This document shows, in pieces, positions 1-6,833 of a stretch of DNA of 21,958 bases. Each line of letters begins with the position of its first letter. Positions within the stretch are counted from its first letter, which is position 1. This DNA comes from Myxococcales bacterium UBA5297. Lineage in GTDB: Bacteria > Myxococcota > Myxococcia > Myxococcales > UBA5297. Location of the stretch: assembly GCA_002408385.1 (NCBI GenBank), contig DHSB01000061.1:54785-76742 (forward strand). Reading direction: 5' to 3'. The notes below the pieces were generated by a model. The model saw nothing but the letters and a program-made list of their open reading frames with translations, was not told the origin of the DNA and searched no databases. The position numbers were made by a program, and so were the translations under genes.

Positions 1-80
1 TTGCAATACCCGCAGACCCTGGTCGCAATGCCCGCAACCCCTGGTTGCAATGCCGCAGACCCTGGTCGCAAAGCCGCGCC
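1..80. repeat. 22-bp tandem repeat, about 3.5 units, cut by the window edge
   Basis: Three near-identical units lie head to tail at 2-23, 24-45 and 46-66 (the third is 21 bp), followed by a partial unit from 67. Each unit has the form YGCAATRCCCGCARMCCCTGGT. The central unit holds a perfect hairpin, GCAACC (34-39) with GGTTGC (43-48) around a CCT loop. The outer units fold less well. There are no unique spacers, so this is not a CRISPR array. The array begins at or before base 1, so its true copy number is unknown. Its role is unknown. Confidence 0.75.
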
Positions 81-329
81 CCCCTCAACGAGCCCGAAAA
101 CCCTTGGACGACAGCCTTGCACCGTCGCCCTGAGAGACGCCTTCCCTGGCGCACGGCAAGCCGTTGCCAAGGAAGAGGTCGCAGTGCTGCGCCCCGCTCA
201 CTGAGCCGTTCACGCTCCTCTCTCGCAGCGTGCGATGGGATAGCGGCAGCATGACCGTCGCCCAAGAGCCCGGACGACGAAGAAGCGCCTCGATTGTCTC
301 CGTCGCGCGGGCAGTCCCACCTTTGATTC
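81..329. other. Non-coding stretch before the hydrolase gene
   Basis: I see no gene with recognisable protein sequence here. The short open frames on the plus strand are rich in Arg, Ser and Pro and match nothing familiar. I find no convincing -35/-10 pair for the following gene and no clear Shine-Dalgarno sequence directly before its GTG. Confidence 0.4.
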
Positions 330-1187
330 GTGCGCACGCAAAACCTGCCTAACGCCGACTACACCCTCGAGCTGTCCAACGGTCGCCGTCTCGCCTGGGC
401 CGAGTGGGGCAACCGGGCCGGCCCGCCGGTGCTCCTTCTGCACCGCACACCGGGCTCGCGCCTGTTCGATCCCGACCCGGAGGCGACCGCGGCCGTCGGG
501 GCCTGGCTCATCACCTTCGACCGCCCGGGCTACGGCGGCACGGATCCGGTGACCCTTCCCTCGCGCTTCGAGGTGGCCGCAGACGCCGCCGCGCTCATCA
601 AGCACCTGCGGCTGACCGAAGTGGCGGTCGTCGGCTGGTCGGCCGGCGGGCACTTCGCCGTCGAGATCGCCGCGCGGCTCGGCACCCGGGTCCGCTCGCT
701 GAGCCTGCTCTGCACCCCGGCGCCCGACGAAGAGGTGCGCTGGCTCTCCGATGAGCAACGCGCGCTCGCAGCCCAGGTGAGCGCGAGCCCCAACGCCGCC
801 CTCCCCACCGTGCTGGCCGCGCTCGCCGGGGGCGGCGCCGACCCGGCCGCCTTGGCGCGCGCAGACCCAGCGGAGGCGGACGCGCGGACGCGAGCAGCGC
901 CGGGGGTCGAAGAGAGCTTGGTCGCGATGACGCGCGAGGCGATTCGCCAAGGCGCTGCAGGCCTGGCCTTCGACGTGGTCGCCGGCAGCCGGGGCGACCG
1001 GCTTCGGCTCGCCGAGGTCCACGCCCCGGTTCACCTCTGGTACGGCGCCGCCGACCCCATCGGCCCGGACCACGGGCGATGGTTCGCCGAGCGGCTGAGC
1101 GGCGCGAGCCTCGCGACGGTCCCCGACGCGGGCCACCTGCTGCCGCTGCTGAGCTGGCGGCCGATCCTCGAGGCCGCGCTGCGCTAA
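330..1187 (+). CDS. Alpha/beta hydrolase fold protein
   Basis: This 285-residue protein has the alpha/beta hydrolase layout. The N-terminal strand carries an HRTPGSR oxyanion-type motif (residues 38-44). The nucleophile elbow is GWSAG, with the likely catalytic Ser at 104. A late YGAADP motif gives the acid Asp242, and DAGH gives His269. The order and spacing of Ser, Asp and His fit the family, as does the length. There is no signal peptide or membrane segment, so it is probably cytoplasmic. The family covers esterases, lyases and haloperoxidases, and nothing here fixes the substrate. The start is a GTG without a clear ribosome binding site. It lies 364 bp from the microcompartment genes and is probably not in their operon. 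The fold is well supported; the reaction is not known. Confidence 0.9.
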   Translation: MRTQNLPNADYTLELSNGRRLAWAEWGNRAGPPVLLLHRTPGSRLFDPDPEATAAVGAWLITFDRPGYGGTDPVTLPSRFEVAADAAALIKHLRLTEVAVVGWSAGGHFAVEIAARLGTRVRSLSLLCTPAPDEEVRWLSDEQRALAAQVSASPNAALPTVLAALAGGGADPAALARADPAEADARTRAAPGVEESLVAMTREAIRQGAAGLAFDVVAGSRGDRLRLAEVHAPVHLWYGAADPIGPDHGRWFAERLSGASLATVPDAGHLLPLLSWRPILEAALR

Positions 1188-1551
1188 AGAGCGGGCCCTC
1201 GCAACCAGCGCCCGCGCGCCCCGCGGGCGCCAGAGTTCATTCCGCGCATAAGAGCGGGAACCCGCAAGTGCTCGAATTCGCTGGCGAGGCGTCAGGGCAC
1301 TTTGTCCGAATCAGATTTGGGAGGCGGATCCGCGAATCCCTCGACTCCGCGGCTCCCTTTGGTCGCCTCTACGCTCGGGATGACCGGGGTTCGGCCCAAG
1401 TTGTTTGGACAGGGCCGGAATGAACTCTGGGGCGCCGGGCAGGGCCTGGCCGCCCGGTCAACCCGAGGCGCTCTGCTCCGCGCACGCTTTGTCCGCTACC
1501 AACCAACGGCTCGCCCTGCTATAAACTGCGCACTTTTCCAAGGGGTCGAAC
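1188..1551. other. Intergenic region with a possible dispersed repeat
   Basis: No gene is supported across these 364 bases. A frame stays open through part of it but reads as low-complexity protein. A small perfect hairpin (GCGGG-aa-CCCGC) lies near 1256-1267. The stretch at about 1336-1384 has ATCCC and GGGAT arms around a C/T-rich core. It resembles short intergenic repeats seen in many environmental genomes; that resemblance is from memory and was not checked. The last 60 bases become less GC-rich and lead into the vertex-protein genes. Confidence 0.4.
1520..1525 (+). promoter_or_regulatory. Candidate -10 element for the microcompartment operon
   Basis: TATAAA stands out in GC-rich surroundings 26 bases before the GTG of the first vertex protein, and an AAGGGG ribosome binding site lies between them. 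No good -35 is found at 16-18 bp. The nearest candidate, TTGTCC at 1489-1494, is 25 bp away, which is too far. The call is therefore weak. Confidence 0.3.
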
Positions 1552-1836
1552 GTGTACCTAGGACGCGTCATCGGCACCGTCGTGGCGACGGTCAAGTACG
1601 AGGGTCTCGAGGGGCGCAAGCTGCTCGTTGTCCAGCCGGTCGATCACGACGGCAATCCCTCCGGCTCTTTCGAGGTGGCGGTCGACACCGCGCAGGCCGG
1701 GCCGGACGATCTCGTCTTCCTGGTCGGCAGCCGCGAGGCGGCGCTGGCCCTGCAGCCCTCGTTCGTGCCGGTGGACTCGGCGATCGTCGGCATCGTCGAC
1801 AGCGTCGACGCCAACCGGATGCGGAGGGCGTCATGA
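1552..1836 (+). CDS. Bacterial microcompartment vertex protein (EutN/CcmL, BMC-P), copy 1
   Basis: At 94 residues this has the usual length of EutN/CcmL proteins, which form pentamers that cap the corners of microcompartment shells. The N-terminal strand is [15 protein letters not shown], followed by [11 protein letters not shown] and then the conserved [18 protein letters not shown] segment (about 48-65). It ends with [14 protein letters not shown] (about 73-86), the standard C-terminal motif. Translation starts at GTG, about 7 bases after AAGGGG. The stop overlaps the next start as ATGA, so the two vertex genes are probably translationally coupled. BMC shells normally also need hexameric BMC-H and trimeric BMC-T proteins, and none is encoded in this window. 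Confidence 0.95.
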   Translation: MYLGRVIGTVVATVKYEGLEGRKLLVVQPVDHDGNPSGSFEVAVDTAQAGPDDLVFLVGSREAALALQPSFVPVDSAIVGIVDSVDANRMRRAS

Positions 1837-2123
1837 GGCTGTGCCGCGTCCTTGGCAGCATCACCTCGACCGTCAAGCACGAGTGCTTCAGGGGCCTCAA
1901 GCTGATGATCGTGCAACCGGTCGACGAGCAGGGCGCCGACACCGCCAAGAGCTTCATCGCCGTGGACAAGGTGCAGGCCGGCGAAGGCGACACGGTGCTC
2001 GTAATGAGCGAGGGCAACGGGGTGCGCCAGCTCTTCGGCGTGCCCAAGACGGCCGACCTGCCGATTCGCAGCCTCATCGTGGGCATCGTCGACCAGCTCG
2101 ACGTGCCGCCCGCCAAGGCCTGA
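1833..2123 (+). CDS. Bacterial microcompartment vertex protein (EutN/CcmL, BMC-P), copy 2
   Basis: This 96-residue second BMC-P protein is a clear but diverged paralogue of the gene before it. It reads [17 protein letters not shown], then [14 protein letters not shown], then [21 protein letters not shown] (about residues 44-64), and ends [15 protein letters not shown]. The reading frame stays open far upstream, back to about 1302. The ATG at 1833 is the sensible start because homology begins there and it overlaps the previous stop (ATGA). Two vertex proteins from one transcript could form homo- or hetero-pentamers or cap different shell positions; the sequence does not say which. In Haliangium ochraceum, as I recall, two BMC-P genes also sit together away from the main shell locus. 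Confidence 0.95.
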   Translation: MRLCRVLGSITSTVKHECFRGLKLMIVQPVDEQGADTAKSFIAVDKVQAGEGDTVLVMSEGNGVRQLFGVPKTADLPIRSLIVGIVDQLDVPPAKA

Positions 2124-2140
2124 GAGGAGGCCGCTTCGCG

Positions 2141-2824
2141 ATGCCGCAGATCCTCACCCCGCGCTTGCGCTCGCAGATGGTGCTCTACTCGCGCAAGCTG
2201 CATCAGATGGGCTGGGTGGCCAACCACGACGGCAACCTCTCGGTCCGCCTGCAGGGTGAGCGGCTTCTCATCACCGCCACCTCCTTCTCCAAGGCCGACA
2301 TCGACGACGCGGCGCTGCTGGTCGTCGACATGTCCGGCAAGGTGCTCGAGGGGCGGCGCAAGCCGTTCTCGGAGCTCGAGCTGCACGTCGCGATCTACAA
2401 CGCGAGGCCCGGGGTCGAGGCGGTCTGCCACGCGCACCCGCCGTACGCGACGGCGATGGGCCTGTCGGGCTGCTCGCTGATGCTCGCGGCGATGCCCGAG
2501 GTGGTCGTCTCGCTGGGCGCCGGCATCCCGACCGCGCCGCTGTCGATGCCCAAGACCCCCGAGGGCCGTGAGCGCGTCGGCGAGCTTGCTTGCAAGCACA
2601 ACGCGATGCTGCTGGCGGGCAACGGCGCGCTGACGGTCGGCGACGGCCTGAGCATGGCCTACCTGCGCATGGAGCTGGTCGAGCACTACGCGAAGATCGT
2701 CACCCTGGCGCGGCAGATGGGCCCGGTGCGCGAGCTGGCGCCCGAGCAGGTCGACAAGCTGCTCGAGGCCCGACGCAAGGGCGGGCTCGAGCCCAACCCC
2801 GAGGCCGAACGCAAGGCGCGCTAG
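2141..2824 (+). CDS. Class II aldolase/adducin-family protein, probably microcompartment-associated
   Basis: This 227-residue protein resembles L-fuculose-1-phosphate aldolase (FucA), which cleaves sugar phosphates to dihydroxyacetone phosphate and an aldehyde with a zinc ion. Visible landmarks are GNLSVRL (31-37), a TATSFSK phosphate-loop-like segment (45-51), PFSELELH with the putative catalytic Glu78, and [10 protein letters not shown] with zinc ligands His97 and His99. The third ligand normally lies in an LLxNHG motif. Here the motif reads LLAGNG, so Asn161 occupies that position. The gene starts 17 bp after the second vertex protein, with GAGAGGAGG as a strong ribosome binding site. That context suggests an aldolase encapsulated in, or feeding, a microcompartment that handles the aldehyde. 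The substrate is unknown. Because of the ligand change, activity as a standard aldolase is uncertain. Confidence 0.9.
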   Translation: MPQILTPRLRSQMVLYSRKLHQMGWVANHDGNLSVRLQGERLLITATSFSKADIDDAALLVVDMSGKVLEGRRKPFSELELHVAIYNARPGVEAVCHAHPPYATAMGLSGCSLMLAAMPEVVVSLGAGIPTAPLSMPKTPEGRERVGELACKHNAMLLAGNGALTVGDGLSMAYLRMELVEHYAKIVTLARQMGPVRELAPEQVDKLLEARRKGGLEPNPEAERKAR

Positions 2825-2843
2825 GTCTGCCTAGAGCGCGGCG

Positions 2844-4144
2844 ATGGCCGGCGAGATCGAAAGACTGACCGCACGGCCGCGGCTCCCGAAGACGGTCATC
2901 GGCCTGGGCCTCGTCAGCCTCTTCACCGACGCCTCGAGTGAAGCGATCTTCCCGCTGCTGCCCGCCTTCCTCACGCTGCTGGGCGCATCGAATCTCTGGA
3001 TAGGCGCCATCGAAGGCGCCGCCGACTTCGTCGCCAACGTCCTCAAGTACCTGACCGGCCTCCTCGCCGACCGGCGCGAGCGCCTCAAGCCGCTCGTTCT
3101 CGCCGGCTACAGCCTGTCGACCGTGGTGCGGCCACTCGTCGCCTTCGCGGTGACGCCGTGGCAGGTGCTGCTCGTGCGCCTCTTCGATCGGGTCGGCAAG
3201 GGCGTGCGCACCAGCCCCCGCGACGCGCTCATCGCCCACGTGACCGATCCCTCGATCCGTGGCCGCGCCTACGGCTTCCACCGCGCGATGGACCACGCAG
3301 GCGCGGCCATCGGCGCGCTCTTCAGCGCGACGGCGCTCTTCCTGTTGGGCGCGGGGCTGTCGGCCGAGAGCGCAGACCTCGGGAAGATACCGTCTTCCTG
3401 CTCGCCGCCATTCCCGGCCTCTTCGCGCTCGTGGCGCTCGCGCTCACCCCCGAGCCGCCGCGCCCGCTGCCTCCGCAGGCCCGCCCGCGGCCTGAACCGC
3501 TGCCCAGAGCCCTGAGGAGCGCCCTCTTTGCGCTGGTGCTCTTCACCTTCGCCAACGCCACCGACGCCTTTCTCATCGTGCTCGCCACGCGGCTGGGGGC
3601 CTCACCGGCGCTCGCGCCGCTGCTATGGCTGGGCCTGCACGTCATCAAGGCCTCGACCGCGACCATCGGCGGCACGCTCGCCGACCGGTTCGGCCGACGC
3701 AACGCGCTCGCGCTCGGCTGGCTGGTCTACGCGGTGACGTGGGGCGCCATCGGCTTGGCCGTCACCCTCCCGGCGCTCTTCCTACTCGTCGGGGCCTACG
3801 GCGTCTCGCACGGCCTGGTCGAGGGCGCCGAACGCGCGCTCGTCGCCGATCTCGCCGCAGGCACGGCACGCGGCAGGGCCTTTGGTGCCTACAACATGGC
3901 CATCGGCTTTGCCGCGATGGTGGCGAGCGTCGCTTTCGGAGCGATCTGGGACGCCTTCGGAACCGTGCCCGCCTTCCTGGGTTCGGCATCGTTCGCCGTG
4001 GTCGCGGCCGTCGTCCTGCTCGTCCTCGTTCCGAACAAACCCTCGGAAGCGCCGCCCGTGGACGGCGGCACCGGCCAAAGCGGCGACGCCATGGCAGCGA
4101 GGGAGCCCGCCGACCCGAGCTCGCACGTGGCGCGCTCGCGCTGA
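2844..4144 (+). pseudogene. MFS transporter interrupted by one frameshift
   Basis: Two overlapping frames together encode one major facilitator protein of about 430 residues. The first half runs from the ATG at 2844 and has the family's loop motif DRVGKGVRTSPRDAL (115-129), then RGRAYGFHRAMDHAGAAIGAL. It loses homology after GLSAESADLG. The second half continues in another frame from about 3381 (EDTVFLLAAIPGLFALV) through the remaining membrane segments, including GGTLADRFGRRNALALGWL, to the stop at 4144. Adding one G to the GGG at 3381-3383 joins the halves as SADLGEDTVFLL, so a single-base loss is the simplest explanation. It could be a sequencing error or a real mutation. The gene follows the aldolase by 19 bp and may share its transcript. 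The substrate is unknown. Confidence 0.85.
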
Positions 4145-4221
4145 TCGCAGCTTCGCCCCCCACGAGGACCACGGGCTCGCGGAGCGCTCCCAACTCCCGA
4201 CTCAGAGAACATCAGAACTCG

Positions 4222-4902
4222 TCAGACATCGATAAGCCCCTTGCGGATCCCCTCGGTGACCGCCTCGACGCGGTTGGTCACCTCGAGCTTCTGGTAGATG
4301 TGCTCGAGGTGGGTGCGGATGGTGGCCTTCGAGAGGTTGAGCACCTGCGCCGCCTCGTTGTTGGAGATGCCCTTGGCGATGAGCTGGAGGATCTCCTTCT
4401 CGCGGTCGGACAGCGGCCGGAGCGCGGGCTCGGGGGCCGGCGGCTGGGCCGAGGCCTCGGGGGCTGCGCAGAAGTGCCGGAGCAGGTTGCGGGCGAGGTT
4501 GGGCTGGATCACCGTCCCGCCGGCGCGCACGTCGCGGATCGCCTCGACGATCTTGTCGGCGGTCGCGCCCTTGAGCAGGTAGCCAGAGGCGCCGGCCTTG
4601 ATGGCCTCGAGCACCTTGTTCTCCTCGTCGAAGATCGTGAAGATGAGAATCTCCACCTTCGGCCAGCGCGCCTTGACCTCGCGGGTGACGTCGATGCCGC
4701 TCATGCGCGGCAGGCCCAGATCGAGCAGCAGCACGTCCGGATTGCAGTGCGGCAGCTCGTCGAGCGCGGCCTCGCCGCTCATCGCCGTGCCCACGATCTC
4801 GATCTCCGGCGCAGCGTCGAGCAGCTTGAGCTGGTTCTTGAGGATCTTCGGCTGGTCCTCGACCACGAGGACCCGGATGTTCGAGTTGGCCGTCGCTTCC
4901 AT
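4222..4902 (-). CDS. NarL/LuxR-type response regulator
   Basis: This 226-residue regulator has an N-terminal receiver domain (about 9-125): the acidic pocket at VEDQ, phosphoacceptor Asp61 in LLLDLGLPRMSG, Thr89 and Lys111. A Pro/Ala-rich linker follows (about 147-161), then a LuxR-type helix-turn-helix (about 163-224) with LSDREKEILQLIAKGISNNEAA and a recognition region near SKATIRTHL. It should bind DNA when phosphorylated by the kinase encoded just upstream. I chose the ATG at 4902 because AGGAG lies 5 bases before it. An earlier in-frame ATG at 4920 overlaps the kinase stop as ATGA and would add six residues; coupling makes that start possible too. The target genes are unknown. Confidence 0.93.
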   Translation of the reverse strand: MEATANSNIRVLVVEDQPKILKNQLKLLDAAPEIEIVGTAMSGEAALDELPHCNPDVLLLDLGLPRMSGIDVTREVKARWPKVEILIFTIFDEENKVLEAIKAGASGYLLKGATADKIVEAIRDVRAGGTVIQPNLARNLLRHFCAAPEASAQPPAPEPALRPLSDREKEILQLIAKGISNNEAAQVLNLSKATIRTHLEHIYQKLEVTNRVEAVTEGIRKGLIDV

Positions 4903-4916
4903 CGTCGCTCCTGCGC

Positions 4917-6218
4917 TCATCCTGCCAGGCACCGGGCCTCCTGGCCCGCGACCGGGATGGTGAGGGTGATGCGCGTCCCCTTCCCCGGCGCGCTGTCTAT
5001 CTCCACGTCGCCGCGCACCTTGGAGGCGCGCTCGCGCATGTTGATAAGTCCGTAGTGCCCGCGCTTGGTCGGGCCGGTGTCGAAGCCGACGCCGTCGTCG
5101 GCGATGGTGAGCCGCATCTGGCGGTCGTCGAAGCTCAGCCGCACGGTGAGCACGTTGGCCTGGGCGTGCTTGCGGGCGTTGTTGAGCGCCTCCTGCAGCA
5201 CCCGGAAGATGGTGAGCTGGGCGTCGCTCTTCATCGGGCGCGGCAGGCCGCTCTTCTCGACCTGGACCGGCATCTTGCTGCGCTCGCCGAAGGTGCGGCA
5301 GTAGTCCTCGATAGCCGGCACCAGCTCGAAGTCGGCGCGCATCATCCGCAGCGAGCGGCGCAGCTCGTCGATCGACTCCTCGGCGCAGCCCTTGAGCTCG
5401 CGGATCTCGTGCTTGAGCTCCTCCTCCTTGGCCATGCCCTCGAGGAACTCGGCTTGGATGATCAGCGAGGAGAGCGAAGCGCCCAGCCCGTCGTGGATTT
5501 CGCGCGACAGGCGGTTGCGCTCCTCGACGACCGCGAGGTTCTGCAGGTCGCGCTCGAGCGCGACCACCTCGCGGTGGGCCGCCTCCTCGCGCTCGTGCAG
5601 ATAGACCATCACGTAGACGATGATGAAGTTGAGCGCCGAGTACCAGACGAGGATGAGCAGGTCGAGAAAGCCGAGCAGCCGGGTGCCCATCGTCTGATCG
5701 AGCTTGGCGACGATCGGCAGCGTCAGCAGCGGCGGCAGGATGGCGAGCGGCTTGGGGAAGAGGATCACGAAGAGGGTCGTGAACATGAGCTGCGTCGCCA
5801 GCAGCGGGCTCTTCAGTCCGCCCGACACCTCGATCAAGTAGACGAGGACGAGCAGGTCCAGGCACAGCGTCACGAAGGTCGCGCCCCGGCCGACCACCGG
5901 GTGCTCGATGACCATGAAGTTCGCGATGCTGTAGCCGAGCATCGCGAAGTAGACGACAAAGCCCATGTGCCCGCCGATCCCGAAGGCTTCGCTCCAGGTG
6001 GGCACGGCGAGCAGGCCCAGGCCGATGGTGAGGAACGCGAGGCGCGTATAGAAGAGCGTCCGGGCGCGGGTGACGAACTTGTCGTGCGCCCACGCGAAGT
6101 CCGGGTCCTCACCGCCTGCGCCTAGGCCGCGCGCGGCGAGCGCCGCGTTCGCGGGCGAGCGCCGGTCGACAAAGCCGACCGTCGGCGGGGACTGGGCCGC
6201 GCTGTCTTCGAGATTCAC
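4917..6218 (-). CDS. Membrane sensor histidine kinase, NarX/DegS type (HisKA_3)
   Basis: This 433-residue kinase has a soluble N-terminus of about 50 residues, then roughly six hydrophobic segments (about 55-75, 84-104, 114-132, 138-155, 157-172, 182-207). A short coiled stretch leads to the HisKA_3 dimerisation helix, with EERNRLSREIHDGLG and phosphoacceptor His242. The ATP-binding domain has the N box EALNNARKHA (343-352), G1 DDGVGFD (374-380) and G2 GHYGLINMRERA (387-398). It has no large periplasmic domain, so it probably senses a signal in or near the membrane. The start is GTG with no good ribosome binding site. A -10-like TAGAAT ends 7 bases before it, so the mRNA may be leaderless. 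The stop overlaps the start region of its response regulator. Confidence 0.94.
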   Translation of the reverse strand: MNLEDSAAQSPPTVGFVDRRSPANAALAARGLGAGGEDPDFAWAHDKFVTRARTLFYTRLAFLTIGLGLLAVPTWSEAFGIGGHMGFVVYFAMLGYSIANFMVIEHPVVGRGATFVTLCLDLLVLVYLIEVSGGLKSPLLATQLMFTTLFVILFPKPLAILPPLLTLPIVAKLDQTMGTRLLGFLDLLILVWYSALNFIIVYVMVYLHEREEAAHREVVALERDLQNLAVVEERNRLSREIHDGLGASLSSLIIQAEFLEGMAKEEELKHEIRELKGCAEESIDELRRSLRMMRADFELVPAIEDYCRTFGERSKMPVQVEKSGLPRPMKSDAQLTIFRVLQEALNNARKHAQANVLTVRLSFDDRQMRLTIADDGVGFDTGPTKRGHYGLINMRERASKVRGDVEIDSAPGKGTRITLTIPVAGQEARCLAG

Positions 6219-6225
6219 GGCGGGG

Positions 6226-6231
6226 ATTCTA
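6226..6231 (-). promoter_or_regulatory. Candidate -10 (TAGAAT) for a leaderless kinase mRNA
   Basis: On the minus strand TAGAAT is followed by 7 bases and then the GTG of the histidine kinase. A -10 box at this distance would place the transcription start at or next to the start codon. No strong Shine-Dalgarno sequence is present to argue otherwise. The -35 is poor: TTCTAG or TTTCTA at 17-18 bp. This is inference from spacing only. Confidence 0.4.
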
Positions 6232-6347
6232 GCACCAGGGTGAAACGTCTAGAAAAACCGGCACCAGGCCCCGCGCACCGGCGCTCTGGGCCCTTCTCCG
6301 AATCGGAGGGCCGCAGCGGGGCGCGCGAAGAGCGCGCGACAGGCGGC

Positions 6348-6749
6348 CTACTCGGCCCCGCCGCCCGCGTCCGCGGTCTGGGCGAGGCAGTGCTCCCGCG
6401 CCCGCGGGTGCTTGGAGAAGACGTAGTCGAGCCGCTCGGTGCGCTCACCCGTCGTCTCGTCGAACAGCGGAGTACCGCCCGCGTACCCCGTTCCCTCGGG
6501 GTCGCCGTACTGGTTGAGGTTGCGCTCCTTCAGCCAGCGATCGACGCAGGCCTCGAGAGGCGAGGCTCCCTGCGCAGCTCCCGGCGATGCGGACCCGTCG
6601 CCGCTCAAAGCGTCCGGCCGCACGGCCGGCTGCGCATCCGCCGGCGCGGCCGGGGGCTGCGGCTCGGGGCGCGCAGGCTCCGCTTGTCTGGTCTCCCGAC
6701 AAGCGAGCGAAGCCAACAGGGCAAGACAAAGGGCGAACGAGCGGATCAT
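6348..6749 (-). CDS. Small putative lipoprotein with a conserved-looking C-terminal domain
   Basis: This 133-residue protein begins with a hydrophobic signal, MIRSFALCLALLASLAC. Cys17 is a possible lipidation site, though the preceding SLA is not an ideal lipobox. A Pro/Ala-rich linker follows (about 22-62). The C-terminal part (about 64-122) has SPLEACVDRWLKERNLNQYG and a YAGGTPLFDETTGERTERLDYV segment, with Cys68 and Cys121 able to pair. I do not know its function. The ATG at 6749 is chosen because AAGGAG lies 6 bases upstream and the signal peptide starts there; the frame stays open further upstream. It is divergent from the CysO-Mec fusion gene, with 84 bp between the two starts. Export to the cell envelope is likely. 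Confidence 0.75.
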   Translation of the reverse strand: MIRSFALCLALLASLACRETRQAEPARPEPQPPAAPADAQPAVRPDALSGDGSASPGAAQGASPLEACVDRWLKERNLNQYGDPEGTGYAGGTPLFDETTGERTERLDYVFSKHPRAREHCLAQTADAGGGAE

Positions 6750-6833
6750 GGCCTGCTCCTTGGACACCCCGGCGCGCTCAGGGGCAGCGAGTGGATGCGC
6801 GTAGGATACTCGCCCTCGACCGAGGTGTCCGAC

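Noticed and set aside
1..80. The tandem repeat as a CRISPR array
   Set aside because: Units are directly adjacent with no unique spacers, and no cas gene is present.
210..1136. A 308-codon open frame on the minus strand opposite the alpha/beta hydrolase
   Set aside because: The translation has no recognisable motif, while the plus strand carries Ser-Asp-His hydrolase motifs in order.
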